From positions 1 through 6,720 of the forward strand of contig JAGRBY010000397.1 in assembly GCA_020433835.1 (NCBI GenBank): a DNA stretch of 6,720 nt. Direction: 5' to 3'. Under the pieces are notes generated by a model, which saw only the letters and a list, made by a program, of their open reading frames with translations, ran no database searches and was not told where the DNA came from. The stretch is from Anaerolineae bacterium. GTDB lineage: Bacteria; Chloroflexota; Anaerolineae; 4572-78; J111. Shown here in pieces: positions 1-4,871 of the stretch (its first letter is position 1; the number at the start of each line of letters is the position of its first letter). A program made the translations under genes and the position numbers.

Positions 1-1
1 G

Positions 2-556
2 GTTTTGCGGCGCTATAGGGAGATGGGGCTAACGCCACCGCGAGAAATGGCCGGGATGATGGTTGCCGCCATTTTATCCGATACCATGCTGCTCAAATCG
101 CCAACGACAACGTCGGAAGATGTCGCCGCCGTCGAATATTTGGAGCACTATCTGGGCGAAGATGCCCTGGAGTTTGGTCGACGGATGTATAGCGCCAAAT
201 TTGACATTGAGGCGCTATCACCGCAAGATATTGTCACCAACGACTTTAAGATCTTTTCGCTCGGCTCGAAAACGGTGGGCATCGGCCAGATAGAAGTTGC
301 CGATAAAGAGCAGATTCTAACGCGTAAAGCGGAAATTGTGGAGGCCATGCAGAGCTATCAGTCCCAACACAAGCTTGATCTGGTCGTGCTCATGGTCAGC
401 GATATTCTGCGTGAAGGCAGCGAATTGATGGCTGTGGGCCAAACCCGTGCGGTTGAAAAAGCCTTTGGAGTGTCGCTGAAGGAGCAATCGACCTTTTTGC
501 CGGGGGTTCTGTCGCGCAAGAAACAGGTGGTGCCGCCTATTTCAGGGGTGTTATAA
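2..556 (+). CDS. ppaC: Manganese-dependent (family II) inorganic pyrophosphatase, C-terminal part
   Basis: This cytoplasmic enzyme hydrolyses pyrophosphate to two phosphates and so pulls biosynthetic reactions forward. The reading frame is open through the left edge, so the N-terminal DHH domain with most metal ligands lies outside; 184 residues are visible. The segment AAILSDT followed by KSPTTT, about residues 22-36 of the fragment, is the family II signature, and its Asp corresponds to a metal ligand in the Bacillus subtilis enzyme. The rest is the DHHA2 domain. It ends with SRKKQVVPP, whose Arg-Lys pair binds substrate in known structures. The C-terminus is at the usual family position, so this end is intact. 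It converges on the Nudix gene with a 27-bp gap. Whether regulatory CBS/DRTGG domains are inserted in this protein cannot be seen from here. Confidence 0.93.
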   Translation, partial: VLRRYREMGLTPPREMAGMMVAAILSDTMLLKSPTTTSEDVAAVEYLEHYLGEDALEFGRRMYSAKFDIEALSPQDIVTNDFKIFSLGSKTVGIGQIEVADKEQILTRKAEIVEAMQSYQSQHKLDLVVLMVSDILREGSELMAVGQTRAVEKAFGVSLKEQSTFLPGVLSRKKQVVPPISGVL

Positions 557-560
557 CATC

Positions 561-596
561 AGGAATAATTCGCTGAATTTGTTCTACGAGCTGCGT
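561..596. repeat. Diverged fragment of the MITE-like repeat at the Nudix 3' end
   Basis: Bases 579-596 match 2661-2678, the right end of the MITE-like element, at 17 of 18 positions. The adjoining bases 561-578 look like a degraded form of that element's AT-rich hairpin: here AATTC-GCT-GAATT, there AAATTTG-type arms around a 3-nt loop. The match stops before the outer GTAAGTC terminus, so this is a remnant. It lies between the convergent pyrophosphatase and Nudix genes and contains the Nudix stop codon. Confidence 0.55.
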
Positions 597-1051
597 GTGG
601 CGTAAACCTCAGGTAGTACGATGGTGGCCCAATGGGCAAGATCAAGGCCGGCGAGTTCTGAGGCGGCGACATATCGAAGCTCTACGATTTCAGTATTATC
701 AGGTTTAAGATGGCCGCCAGTCAGGTTGCATTCATACACCGTCATCACATACGTTACTCTATCACCGTTGGCATAAACGACCTCAAACTCTGATCCGCCG
801 AAAACACCGAGAATGTTTGTCGGCTCAACGACTAAACCGGTTTCCTCCAAAACTTCTCGAATGAGGGCATCAACGGGTTTCTCATTCGGTTCGATGCTTC
901 CGCCCGGAGCAACCCACTTCTTCGTGTCGGCGTGTCTGGCTAAAAGGATGCGATTGTCTTGATCAAAAATGATGGCTGTCACAGACGGCAAGATCAACAA
1001 TCCGTGGCCGATATGCTGACGCAGATTTTTGACGTAGTTTGATATGGTCAT
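584..1051 (-). CDS. Nudix hydrolase
   Basis: This is a 155-residue single-domain Nudix protein, expected to hydrolyse a nucleoside diphosphate linked to another group in the cytoplasm. The Nudix box is complete: G51, five residues, E57, seven residues, then REVLEETGL from R65 to L73, including the metal-binding REXXEE glutamates. APGG just before the box and a beta-rich N-terminus (SVTAIIFDQDNRILLARH) are typical. The substrate cannot be read from the sequence. The frame extends upstream to a GTG at 1069. I prefer the ATG at 1051 because AAGGA lies at the right distance before it and a promoter-like sequence sits just upstream. The last codons and the stop lie inside a fragment of a repeat that is also found at 2661-2678, so the natural C-terminus may have been altered. 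Confidence 0.9.
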   Translation of the reverse strand: MTISNYVKNLRQHIGHGLLILPSVTAIIFDQDNRILLARHADTKKWVAPGGSIEPNEKPVDALIREVLEETGLVVEPTNILGVFGGSEFEVVYANGDRVTYVMTVYECNLTGGHLKPDNTEIVELRYVAASELAGLDLAHWATIVLPEVYATRSS

Positions 1052-1076
1052 TAAACGCTTCCTTTTCACAAATGCA

Positions 1077-1106
1077 ACTATAGATATTGCACCCTATTTT
1101 GGTAAA
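1077..1106 (-). promoter_or_regulatory. Candidate sigma-70-type promoter for the Nudix gene
   Basis: On the minus strand TTTACC (plus 1101-1106) and TATAGT (plus 1077-1082) are separated by 18 bp. Transcription would start near 1070, giving a leader of about 20 nt that contains the AAGGA ribosome binding site of the ATG at 1051. The match is by eye and imperfect at both boxes. Confidence 0.35.
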
Positions 1107-1135
1107 ATGCTCAAACACAGATAAATGAAAATGAG

Positions 1136-1184
1136 GAGGTAGGAATCAGGAGTCAGTTTTTCCCTGATGCCTAATTCCTACCTC
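1136..1184. repeat. Imperfect palindrome before the HNH gene
   Basis: Arms 1136-1156 and 1164-1184 are inverted copies matching at 18 of 21 positions, with a 7-nt T-rich loop. A third partial copy of the unit (GATTCCTATTTT) follows directly at 1187-1198. The simple GGAATCAGGAGTCAG composition resembles dispersed intergenic repeats more than a terminator, because no T-tract follows the stem. Confidence 0.6.
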
Positions 1185-1212
1185 TTGATTCCTATTTTCC
1201 AGAGGAAAATCT

Positions 1213-1491
1213 ATGGCCCAATCAAACCATCGCAACTGCGTTTACTGTGGAAGCAATGAGACACCGACCATCGATCACGTCGTGCCTCTATCGCGCTGGC
1301 GAGAGGTTGGTGTTAGCCGACGCGTGCTGGATAATGCATCAAATCGCGTGACAGCCTGTTTACAATGCAATCAGGCAAAGGGTGCTATGTTACCTCAAGA
1401 GTGGTTTGACCTACACCCGGAATATAGACAACGCTTTGTAAAAAAAGCGAAATATATATCAAATACCGTCAAAAAAATTGCCGGTCTTTAA
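1213..1491 (+). CDS. Small HNH endonuclease domain protein
   Basis: This 92-residue protein consists almost entirely of one HNH (beta-beta-alpha-metal) nuclease domain. Two zinc-knuckle pairs are visible, C9-x2-C12 and C49-x2-C52. Between them lie the DHVVP motif (D21, H22, with H22 the likely general base) and N44. N53 and K56 in CNQAKG complete the HNH-type pattern. The basic tail of about 25 residues (VKKAKYISNTVKKIAGL) has no recognised fold. No DNA-recognition, helicase or phage packaging domain is attached. The start is supported by AGAGGA six bases before the ATG. The gene stands alone between two palindromes and is not obviously in an operon with its neighbours. Similar proteins are usually annotated simply as HNH endonucleases. 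Target and role (defence, mobile element or repair) are unknown. Confidence 0.85.
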   Translation: MAQSNHRNCVYCGSNETPTIDHVVPLSRWREVGVSRRVLDNASNRVTACLQCNQAKGAMLPQEWFDLHPEYRQRFVKKAKYISNTVKKIAGL

Positions 1492-1522
1492 TTGGTACCG
1501 ACGCTCCTCTAGCGAGCCTTTC

Positions 1523-1560
1523 GATTATCGGCAACACCTATTTAGCGTTTGCCGATAATC
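1523..1560. promoter_or_regulatory. Perfect-arm stem-loop before the dehydrogenase gene
   Basis: A 12-bp perfect inverted repeat (GATTATCGGCAA at 1523-1534 and its complement at 1549-1560) surrounds a 14-nt loop. It ends 20 bp before the dehydrogenase ATG and begins 31 bp after the HNH stop. Neither strand has a T-tract after the stem, so a standard terminator is unlikely. A leader hairpin, a regulator binding site or a short mobile repeat remain possible. Confidence 0.6.
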
Positions 1561-1580
1561 CTCAAATAAGGAAAAATATA

Positions 1581-2354
1581 ATGCGTTTACACCATAAAGT
1601 GGCTCTTATTACCGGGGCTAGCAGTGGCATTGGCCGCGAAACAGCGCTGCTTTTTGCGCAAGAAGGGGCGGCTATTGTGGCCGTGGATATCAGTGATAAG
1701 GCTGGCCTTGAGACAGTCGAGATGATTATGCAGCAGGGGGGACAGGCGACCTATATTCACGCCGATGTGTCCCAACCCCAAGATTGCGAGCAGATGATCC
1801 GCCACGCCGAAGAGACCTTTGGCCAACTCAACATACTCTTCAACAACGCCGGGATTATGCACAGCCAGGATGACGACGCCATCAATACCGACGAGAACAT
1901 CTGGGATTTGACCATGGCGATCAATGCTAAAGGCGTTTTCTTGGGGTGCAAATATGGCATTCCTGCCTTACGCCGGGCCGGCGGGGGATCGATTATCAAC
2001 ACGGCCTCCTTTGTGGCGTTGATGGGGGCAGCCACCCCGCAGTTGGCCTATACCGCCAGCAAAGGGGCTGTCCTGGCGATGACCCGTGAGCTGGCCGTAA
2101 TCCACGCCCGCGAGAAGATCAGGGTTAATGCCCTCTGTCCGGGGCCGCTGCGAACCGAGTTACTGATGAACTTTTTGGATACCGAGGCCAAAAAACAGCG
2201 GCGGTTGGTCCACATCCCGATGGGCCGTTTCGGCGAGGCCAAAGAGATGGCCCAAGCCGCGCTGTATCTGGCCTCTGATGAGTCGTCATTTATGACCGGA
2301 ACTGAGTTTGTTGTAGACGGTGGGATTACGGCCGCCTATGTAACGCCGGAGTAG
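1581..2354 (+). CDS. Short-chain dehydrogenase/reductase (classical SDR)
   Basis: This 257-residue cytoplasmic oxidoreductase of the classical SDR family interconverts an alcohol and a ketone with a nicotinamide cofactor. The glycine-rich cofactor motif TGASSGIG is at 11-18. An acidic D36 ends the second beta strand (VAVD), which usually means NAD(H) rather than NADP(H). D62-V63 contacts adenine and NNAG is at 88-91. The catalytic tetrad is complete: N115, S143, Y157 and K161 (YTASK). PG at 187-188 and the C-terminal TGTEFVVDGG strand also fit. The length is normal. AAGGA sits eight bases before the ATG. The substrate cannot be inferred, since neighbouring genes do not form a shared pathway. 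General annotations such as glucose 1-dehydrogenase or 3-oxoacyl-ACP reductase would be over-precise. Confidence 0.93.
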   Translation: MRLHHKVALITGASSGIGRETALLFAQEGAAIVAVDISDKAGLETVEMIMQQGGQATYIHADVSQPQDCEQMIRHAEETFGQLNILFNNAGIMHSQDDDAINTDENIWDLTMAINAKGVFLGCKYGIPALRRAGGGSIINTASFVALMGAATPQLAYTASKGAVLAMTRELAVIHAREKIRVNALCPGPLRTELLMNFLDTEAKKQRRLVHIPMGRFGEAKEMAQAALYLASDESSFMTGTEFVVDGGITAAYVTPE

Positions 2355-2459
2355 ATTACGCGATACCGCATCCGTTATTCAACGATTTTCAAACACACAC
2401 TGATCTTATTATGATAGTATCTAACCAAGCCATTTCTAACCAAAAAAGCAAGAAGTTTA

Positions 2460-2531
2460 ATCCACTAAGGGCACGAAGTTACACGAATAGAAGGCAAAAA
2501 ATTTAGTGTTCCTTTGTGTGCCTTCGTGGAT
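2460..2531. repeat. Degenerate intergenic palindrome (CCACGAAGG-type)
   Basis: The left arm begins ATCCACTAAGGGCAC at 2460 and the right arm, read on the other strand from 2531, begins ATCCACGAAGGCACAC. They align with a one-base gap and scattered mismatches over about 25 bp. An AT-rich stretch lies between them. From general knowledge, near-identical sequences are scattered in intergenic regions of many environmental bacteria. Confidence 0.5.
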
Positions 2532-2568
2532 CATCTCACTTTGTTTGGTTCTGGCTCGTCCGGGCTAG

Positions 2569-2683
2569 GACTTACGCAGTTGACGCGACATCAGGCGTTT
2601 TGTAGCACGAATTGCCAATTTGTGCCTCTTTTGGCCCAAAAATACGAACAATTTAGCAAATTGTTCTACGAACTGCGTAAGTC
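2569..2683. mobile_element. MITE-like element with 13-bp terminal inverted repeats
   Basis: GACTTACGCAGTT at 2569-2581 is perfectly inverted at 2671-2683, bounding a 115-bp non-coding element. Each half carries a 21-nt hairpin with 9-bp arms and a 3-nt loop: 2605-2625 (loop GCC, one G-T pair) and 2646-2666 (loop AGC, perfect). The hairpin blocks are themselves diverged inverted copies of each other. No transposase is present, so mobilisation in trans is inferred. The flanks are CTAG on the left and ATAC on the right, so no clean target duplication is visible. Confidence 0.65.
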
Positions 2684-2688
2684 ATACT

Positions 2689-2694
2689 TATAAT
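2689..2694 (+). promoter_or_regulatory. Possible -10 hexamer before the racemase gene
   Basis: A perfect TATAAT starts six bases beyond the right end of the MITE-like element. No good -35 box is found at 16-18 bp (the bases there are CTACGA), and transcription starting near 2701 would leave a very short leader overlapping the AAAGGG ribosome binding site (2699-2704). The hexamer may therefore be chance in AT-rich DNA. Confidence 0.2.
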
Positions 2695-2714
2695 GAAGAA
2701 AGGGCTCGTTAAGT

Positions 2715-3428
2715 ATGAAAACCATCGGTCTATTGGGCGGGATGAGTTGGGAGTCAACCGAGCTTTACTATCGGCTTATTAATGAAGGCATAAAAGCCAA
2801 ACTGGGCGGGCTGCATTCTGCCCGTATCGCGATGGTTAGCGTTGACTTTCAAGAAATTGAAGAAATGCAGCATAACGGCGACTGGGACAGCGCCGGTCGA
2901 ACGCTTGCGCTGGCAGCCAGGCAAGTAGAGGCAGCCGGGGCAGATTTTCTCCTGATTTGCACCAACACCATGCATAAGGTTGCGCCGCAAATCCAAGAGG
3001 CGATCACCATTCCGCTTCTCCATCTGGCAGATGCTACGGCCAAACGCATTCAAACGGCAGGAGTAAAAACAGTCGGCTTGTTGGGCACAAACTTTACAAT
3101 GGAACACGATTTTTACAAAGGTCGTTTGGTCGAAAAGTTTGGGCTGAATGTCCTTGTCCCTCCGAAATCGGATCGCGACATTATTCATCATACCATTTAC
3201 GATGAACTGTGTTTAGGCGTCGTCAAAGATGCCTCGCGTGATGCCTATTTAAGAATCATGGCAGATTTACAAAGCCGAGGAGCCGAAGGCATCATCGAGG
3301 GCTGTACAGAAATTGTCATGCTCGTCCAACAGCACCATACCGCTATTCCTCTCTACGACACAACGTCTATCCACGCCGAAGAAGCGGTTATGGAAGCAAT
3401 ACAAGGTGACTGTCACCCGCTATTTTAA
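2715..3428 (+). CDS. Aspartate/glutamate racemase family protein (YgeA-like)
   Basis: This 237-residue cytoplasmic enzyme belongs to the cofactor-independent Asp/Glu racemase family, which inverts amino acids using two cysteines. The N-terminal GLLGGMSWEST (5-15) is characteristic of the aspartate racemase/YgeA subgroup. The two catalytic cysteines are C82 in ICTNTMHK and C197 in EGCTEI. The length is close to that of family members. YgeA of E. coli is known to act on several amino acids, so substrate specificity is open. AAAGGG lies ten bases before the ATG. The gene probably shares a transcript with the toxin gene 26 bp downstream. The last seven residues (GDCHPLF) are largely encoded by a GGTGACTGTCACC palindrome and lie beyond the point where relatives usually end, which suggests the 3' end was extended by a repeat. 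Confidence 0.9.
   Translation: MKTIGLLGGMSWESTELYYRLINEGIKAKLGGLHSARIAMVSVDFQEIEEMQHNGDWDSAGRTLALAARQVEAAGADFLLICTNTMHKVAPQIQEAITIPLLHLADATAKRIQTAGVKTVGLLGTNFTMEHDFYKGRLVEKFGLNVLVPPKSDRDIIHHTIYDELCLGVVKDASRDAYLRIMADLQSRGAEGIIEGCTEIVMLVQQHHTAIPLYDTTSIHAEEAVMEAIQGDCHPLF
3405..3417. repeat. REP-like palindrome inside the racemase 3' end
   Basis: GGTGACTGTCACC is a perfect palindrome with 6-bp arms around one base. It falls in frame as codons 231-234 of the racemase plus one base. The same core occurs twice at 6071-6125, so this is a third copy of that repeat. Confidence 0.6.
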
Positions 3429-3454
3429 TCAGCAAGACAGATCGGCAGAGACGA

Positions 3455-3823
3455 ATGGAAATAAAACAGGGTGATATTTACTGGCTTCAGTCAGCAGCGG
3501 GAAGAGACTCAGAAACAGACTATGCTCATCCCTACGTGGTTATTCAGGATGATGTGATTAACCGCAGCCGGGTTAATACCGTTGTTGTTTGTGCCTTAAC
3601 ATCGAACAAAAAACGGGCGACGGAACCCGGCAATGTAGTACTTGAGGTCGGAGAAGCCAATTTACCCCGACAAAGTATCATCGTTGTTTCACAGGTAGAT
3701 GCTGTAGAAAAAACAGCGTTAGGGACGTATATCGGGTCGTTAAGCCGGCAGCGGATAGAGCAGATACTGGCCGGTATGCGGTTTCAGCAGTTGTCCTACT
3801 TCGCCCGTTATCATAACCGTTAA
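3455..3823 (+). CDS. PemK/MazF-type toxin-like protein
   Basis: This 122-residue protein has the PemK/MazF fold signature. GDIYW is at 6-10, HPYVVIQDD at 25-33, the conserved Thr of the second motif in CALTSN (T49), GNVVLE at 59-64 and IIVVSQVDAV near 75-84. MazF toxins are ribosome-independent endoribonucleases that cut mRNA at short motifs. In Bacillus MazF the catalytic pair is R25 and T48. Here the Thr is kept but the Arg position is His25, a variant I recall in a cyanobacterial/environmental subfamily, so activity is not assured. The start has only a weak AGAG ribosome binding site, which suggests low translation or coupling to the racemase 26 bp upstream. No antitoxin gene is found on either side: the upstream neighbour is a racemase and the downstream 231 bp hold only repeats and a terminator. 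Confidence 0.85.
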   Translation: MEIKQGDIYWLQSAAGRDSETDYAHPYVVIQDDVINRSRVNTVVVCALTSNKKRATEPGNVVLEVGEANLPRQSIIVVSQVDAVEKTALGTYIGSLSRQRIEQILAGMRFQQLSYFARYHNR

Positions 3824-4013
3824 AGGTATAGGTTACGCACGCCCCCTAAGAAGCTGTTTGAAAAGTCAGCGTTTACAGAGTTGTCCACAAATTGTCACGG
3901 ATATTCACTGATTTTTATCACACCTTTGATAGTATCTGTGAGAATCTGTGTCCATCTGTGGACCCTTTTAGGCTGTTAAAACAATTTCTAAAGAAGAGCA
4001 TCATACCGTCCGT
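3824..4013. other. Non-coding spacer between the toxin gene and the ABC operon terminator
   Basis: No gene is seen. Most of this spacer is the degenerate palindrome at 3883-3963. The rest has no recognised signal and no obvious terminator for the toxin gene. Confidence 0.5.
3883..3963. repeat. Long degenerate palindrome (GTCCACA…TGTGGAC)
   Basis: The left arm starts GTCCACAAATTG at 3883. The right arm, read from 3963 on the other strand, starts GTCCACAGATGG. With small gaps the arms remain alignable for about 30 bp (CAC-GAT-TTCAC segments). The centre includes 3906-3937, which resembles 2398-2422. It looks like a dispersed intergenic repeat. Confidence 0.55.
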
Positions 4014-4049
4014 AAAACCGCCACACCCTGCCTTAGGATGTGGCGGTTT
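4014..4049 (-). terminator. Rho-independent terminator of the sugar ABC operon
   Basis: Arms 4015-4029 and 4035-4049 form a 15-bp stem around a 5-nt loop, six bases after the ATPase stop codon. On the minus-strand RNA every position pairs, counting one G-U. On the plus strand the same position is a C-A mismatch. The minus-strand stem runs out into TTTT. The hairpin therefore fits termination of the ABC operon best, with weaker possible action on plus-strand transcripts. Confidence 0.85.
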
Positions 4050-4054
4050 ATAGA

Positions 4055-4852
4055 TTAGGCTTCCTCCGTATCAGGCAAAGCCTTGGAGATAACGCCCATT
4101 TCGCGCACAACTTCACCGCCAACCATCAGGCTGACGACTTCGTCGATGCTGGTATCGGCTGCAACCCGTTCGCCCACTTTGTGACCACGGCGCATGATGA
4201 TGAGCCGGTCGGCGACGGCAAAAACATCCTGCATATTGTGGCTAATAATGATGACCGGCACGCCCTGGTCGCGCAGGGTTTTGACCAGCGTTAAAACTTT
4301 GCGCTGTTCGTGAACGCCCAGCGCGGCAGTCGGCTCGTCCATAATCATCAATTTGGCGTTCCAGTAGATAGATCGGGCAATGGCGACGGCCTGCCGCTGG
4401 CCGCCGGACAGGTTGCGAATTTGCTCGGTTAGCGACGGGATTTGGATATCCAATCGCGATAAAATACTGGCCGACTCGTCCTGCATCTTGCGCCGGTTGA
4501 GGGTATGAAACAGACCGCCCAGATAGTATTTTTTGATTTCCCGACCGAGGAAGATGTTGGAGCCAACATCCAAATTTTCGGCCAGGGCCAAATCTTGATA
4601 AATGGTCTCGATGCCGACATCACGCGCTTCGCCTGGCCTGTCGAAGGTGACCGGCTTGTTATCGAAATACAACTGCCCTTCATCGGGGCGGTGGACGCCC
4701 GAGATGATCTTGATTAAGGTTGATTTGCCCGCGCCGTTGTCGCCGATGAGGCCGATAACTTCACCAACTTTAACTTCCAGGCTCACATTGTTGACGGCTA
4801 CCAGGCCCCCAAAGCGTTTGGTGACGTTAGATACTTGTAGTAGTGTTTCCAT
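4055..4852 (-). CDS. Sugar ABC transporter ATP-binding protein (FrcA-like, single NBD)
   Basis: This 265-residue ATPase powers a carbohydrate importer at the inner face of the membrane. All ABC motifs are intact: Walker A GDNGAGKST at 37-45, Q-loop Q86, signature LSGGQ at 148-152, Walker B LMIMDEP at 168-174 with catalytic E173, D-loop at 177-180 and switch H205. DNGAGKS, GIETIYQDLAL, FLGRE, EPTAALGVHE and ISHNM are hallmarks of the CUT2 group and agree closely with FrcA of rhizobial fructose importers. It has one nucleotide-binding domain, unlike the double-domain RbsA/XylG proteins of about 500 residues. It would therefore work as a homodimer. It lies 19 bp after the permease gene and is the last gene of the operon. 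The ribosome binding site is weak (GAAG close to the ATG), suggesting coupling to the permease. The transported sugar cannot be read from this subunit. Confidence 0.93.
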   Translation of the reverse strand: METLLQVSNVTKRFGGLVAVNNVSLEVKVGEVIGLIGDNGAGKSTLIKIISGVHRPDEGQLYFDNKPVTFDRPGEARDVGIETIYQDLALAENLDVGSNIFLGREIKKYYLGGLFHTLNRRKMQDESASILSRLDIQIPSLTEQIRNLSGGQRQAVAIARSIYWNAKLMIMDEPTAALGVHEQRKVLTLVKTLRDQGVPVIIISHNMQDVFAVADRLIIMRRGHKVGERVAADTSIDEVVSLMVGGEVVREMGVISKALPDTEEA

Positions 4853-4871
4853 GTTTTCTTCGCGCTCTCCC

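Larger units (their letters stand above)
2355..2714. other. 360-bp gene-free region filled with repeats
   Basis: No credible gene is seen between the dehydrogenase and the racemase. From left to right the region holds: a segment (2398-2422) shared with the intergenic repeat at 3906-3937; a degenerate palindrome of the CCACGAAGG type (2460-2531); a 115-bp MITE-like element (2569-2683); and a TATAAT hexamer with a ribosome binding site just before the racemase start. Most of the region therefore looks like accumulated non-coding repeat DNA. Confidence 0.7.

Noticed and set aside
1052..1069. GTG start at 1069 for the Nudix gene
   Set aside because: The ribosome binding site AAGGA lies inside this extension and serves the ATG at 1051.
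1087..1108. TTGCAC and TAAAAT as a plus-strand promoter for the HNH gene
   Set aside because: The two boxes are only 10 bp apart, too short for a sigma-70 promoter.
1136..1198. Repeated GGAATCAGG-like units as a CRISPR array
   Set aside because: The units form an inverted pair with only a 7-nt loop and a partial third copy; there are no regular spacers and no cas genes.
2661..2694. TTGTTC in the MITE right half paired with TATAAT as a promoter created by the insertion
   Set aside because: The spacer would be 22 bp, well beyond the usual 16-18 bp. Only the -10-like hexamer is kept, at low confidence.
1213..3823. HNH nuclease, dehydrogenase, racemase and PemK-like toxin as one defence or toxin operon
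   Set aside because: Gaps of 89 and 360 bp filled with hairpins and repeats separate most of these genes, and the enzymes share no known pathway. Only the racemase-toxin pair is close enough for cotranscription.
3881..3889. TTGTCCACA matches the DnaA box consensus TTRTNCACA
   Set aside because: It is a single box, lies in the arm of a dispersed palindrome, and has no neighbouring boxes, AT-rich unwinding region or dnaA/dnaN genes, so an origin is not supported.
4040..4294. Plus-strand open frame opposite the ATPase 3' end, and similar frames across the ABC genes
   Set aside because: It lies opposite an intact ABC ATPase, has no recognised domain, and is a by-product of the codon pattern.
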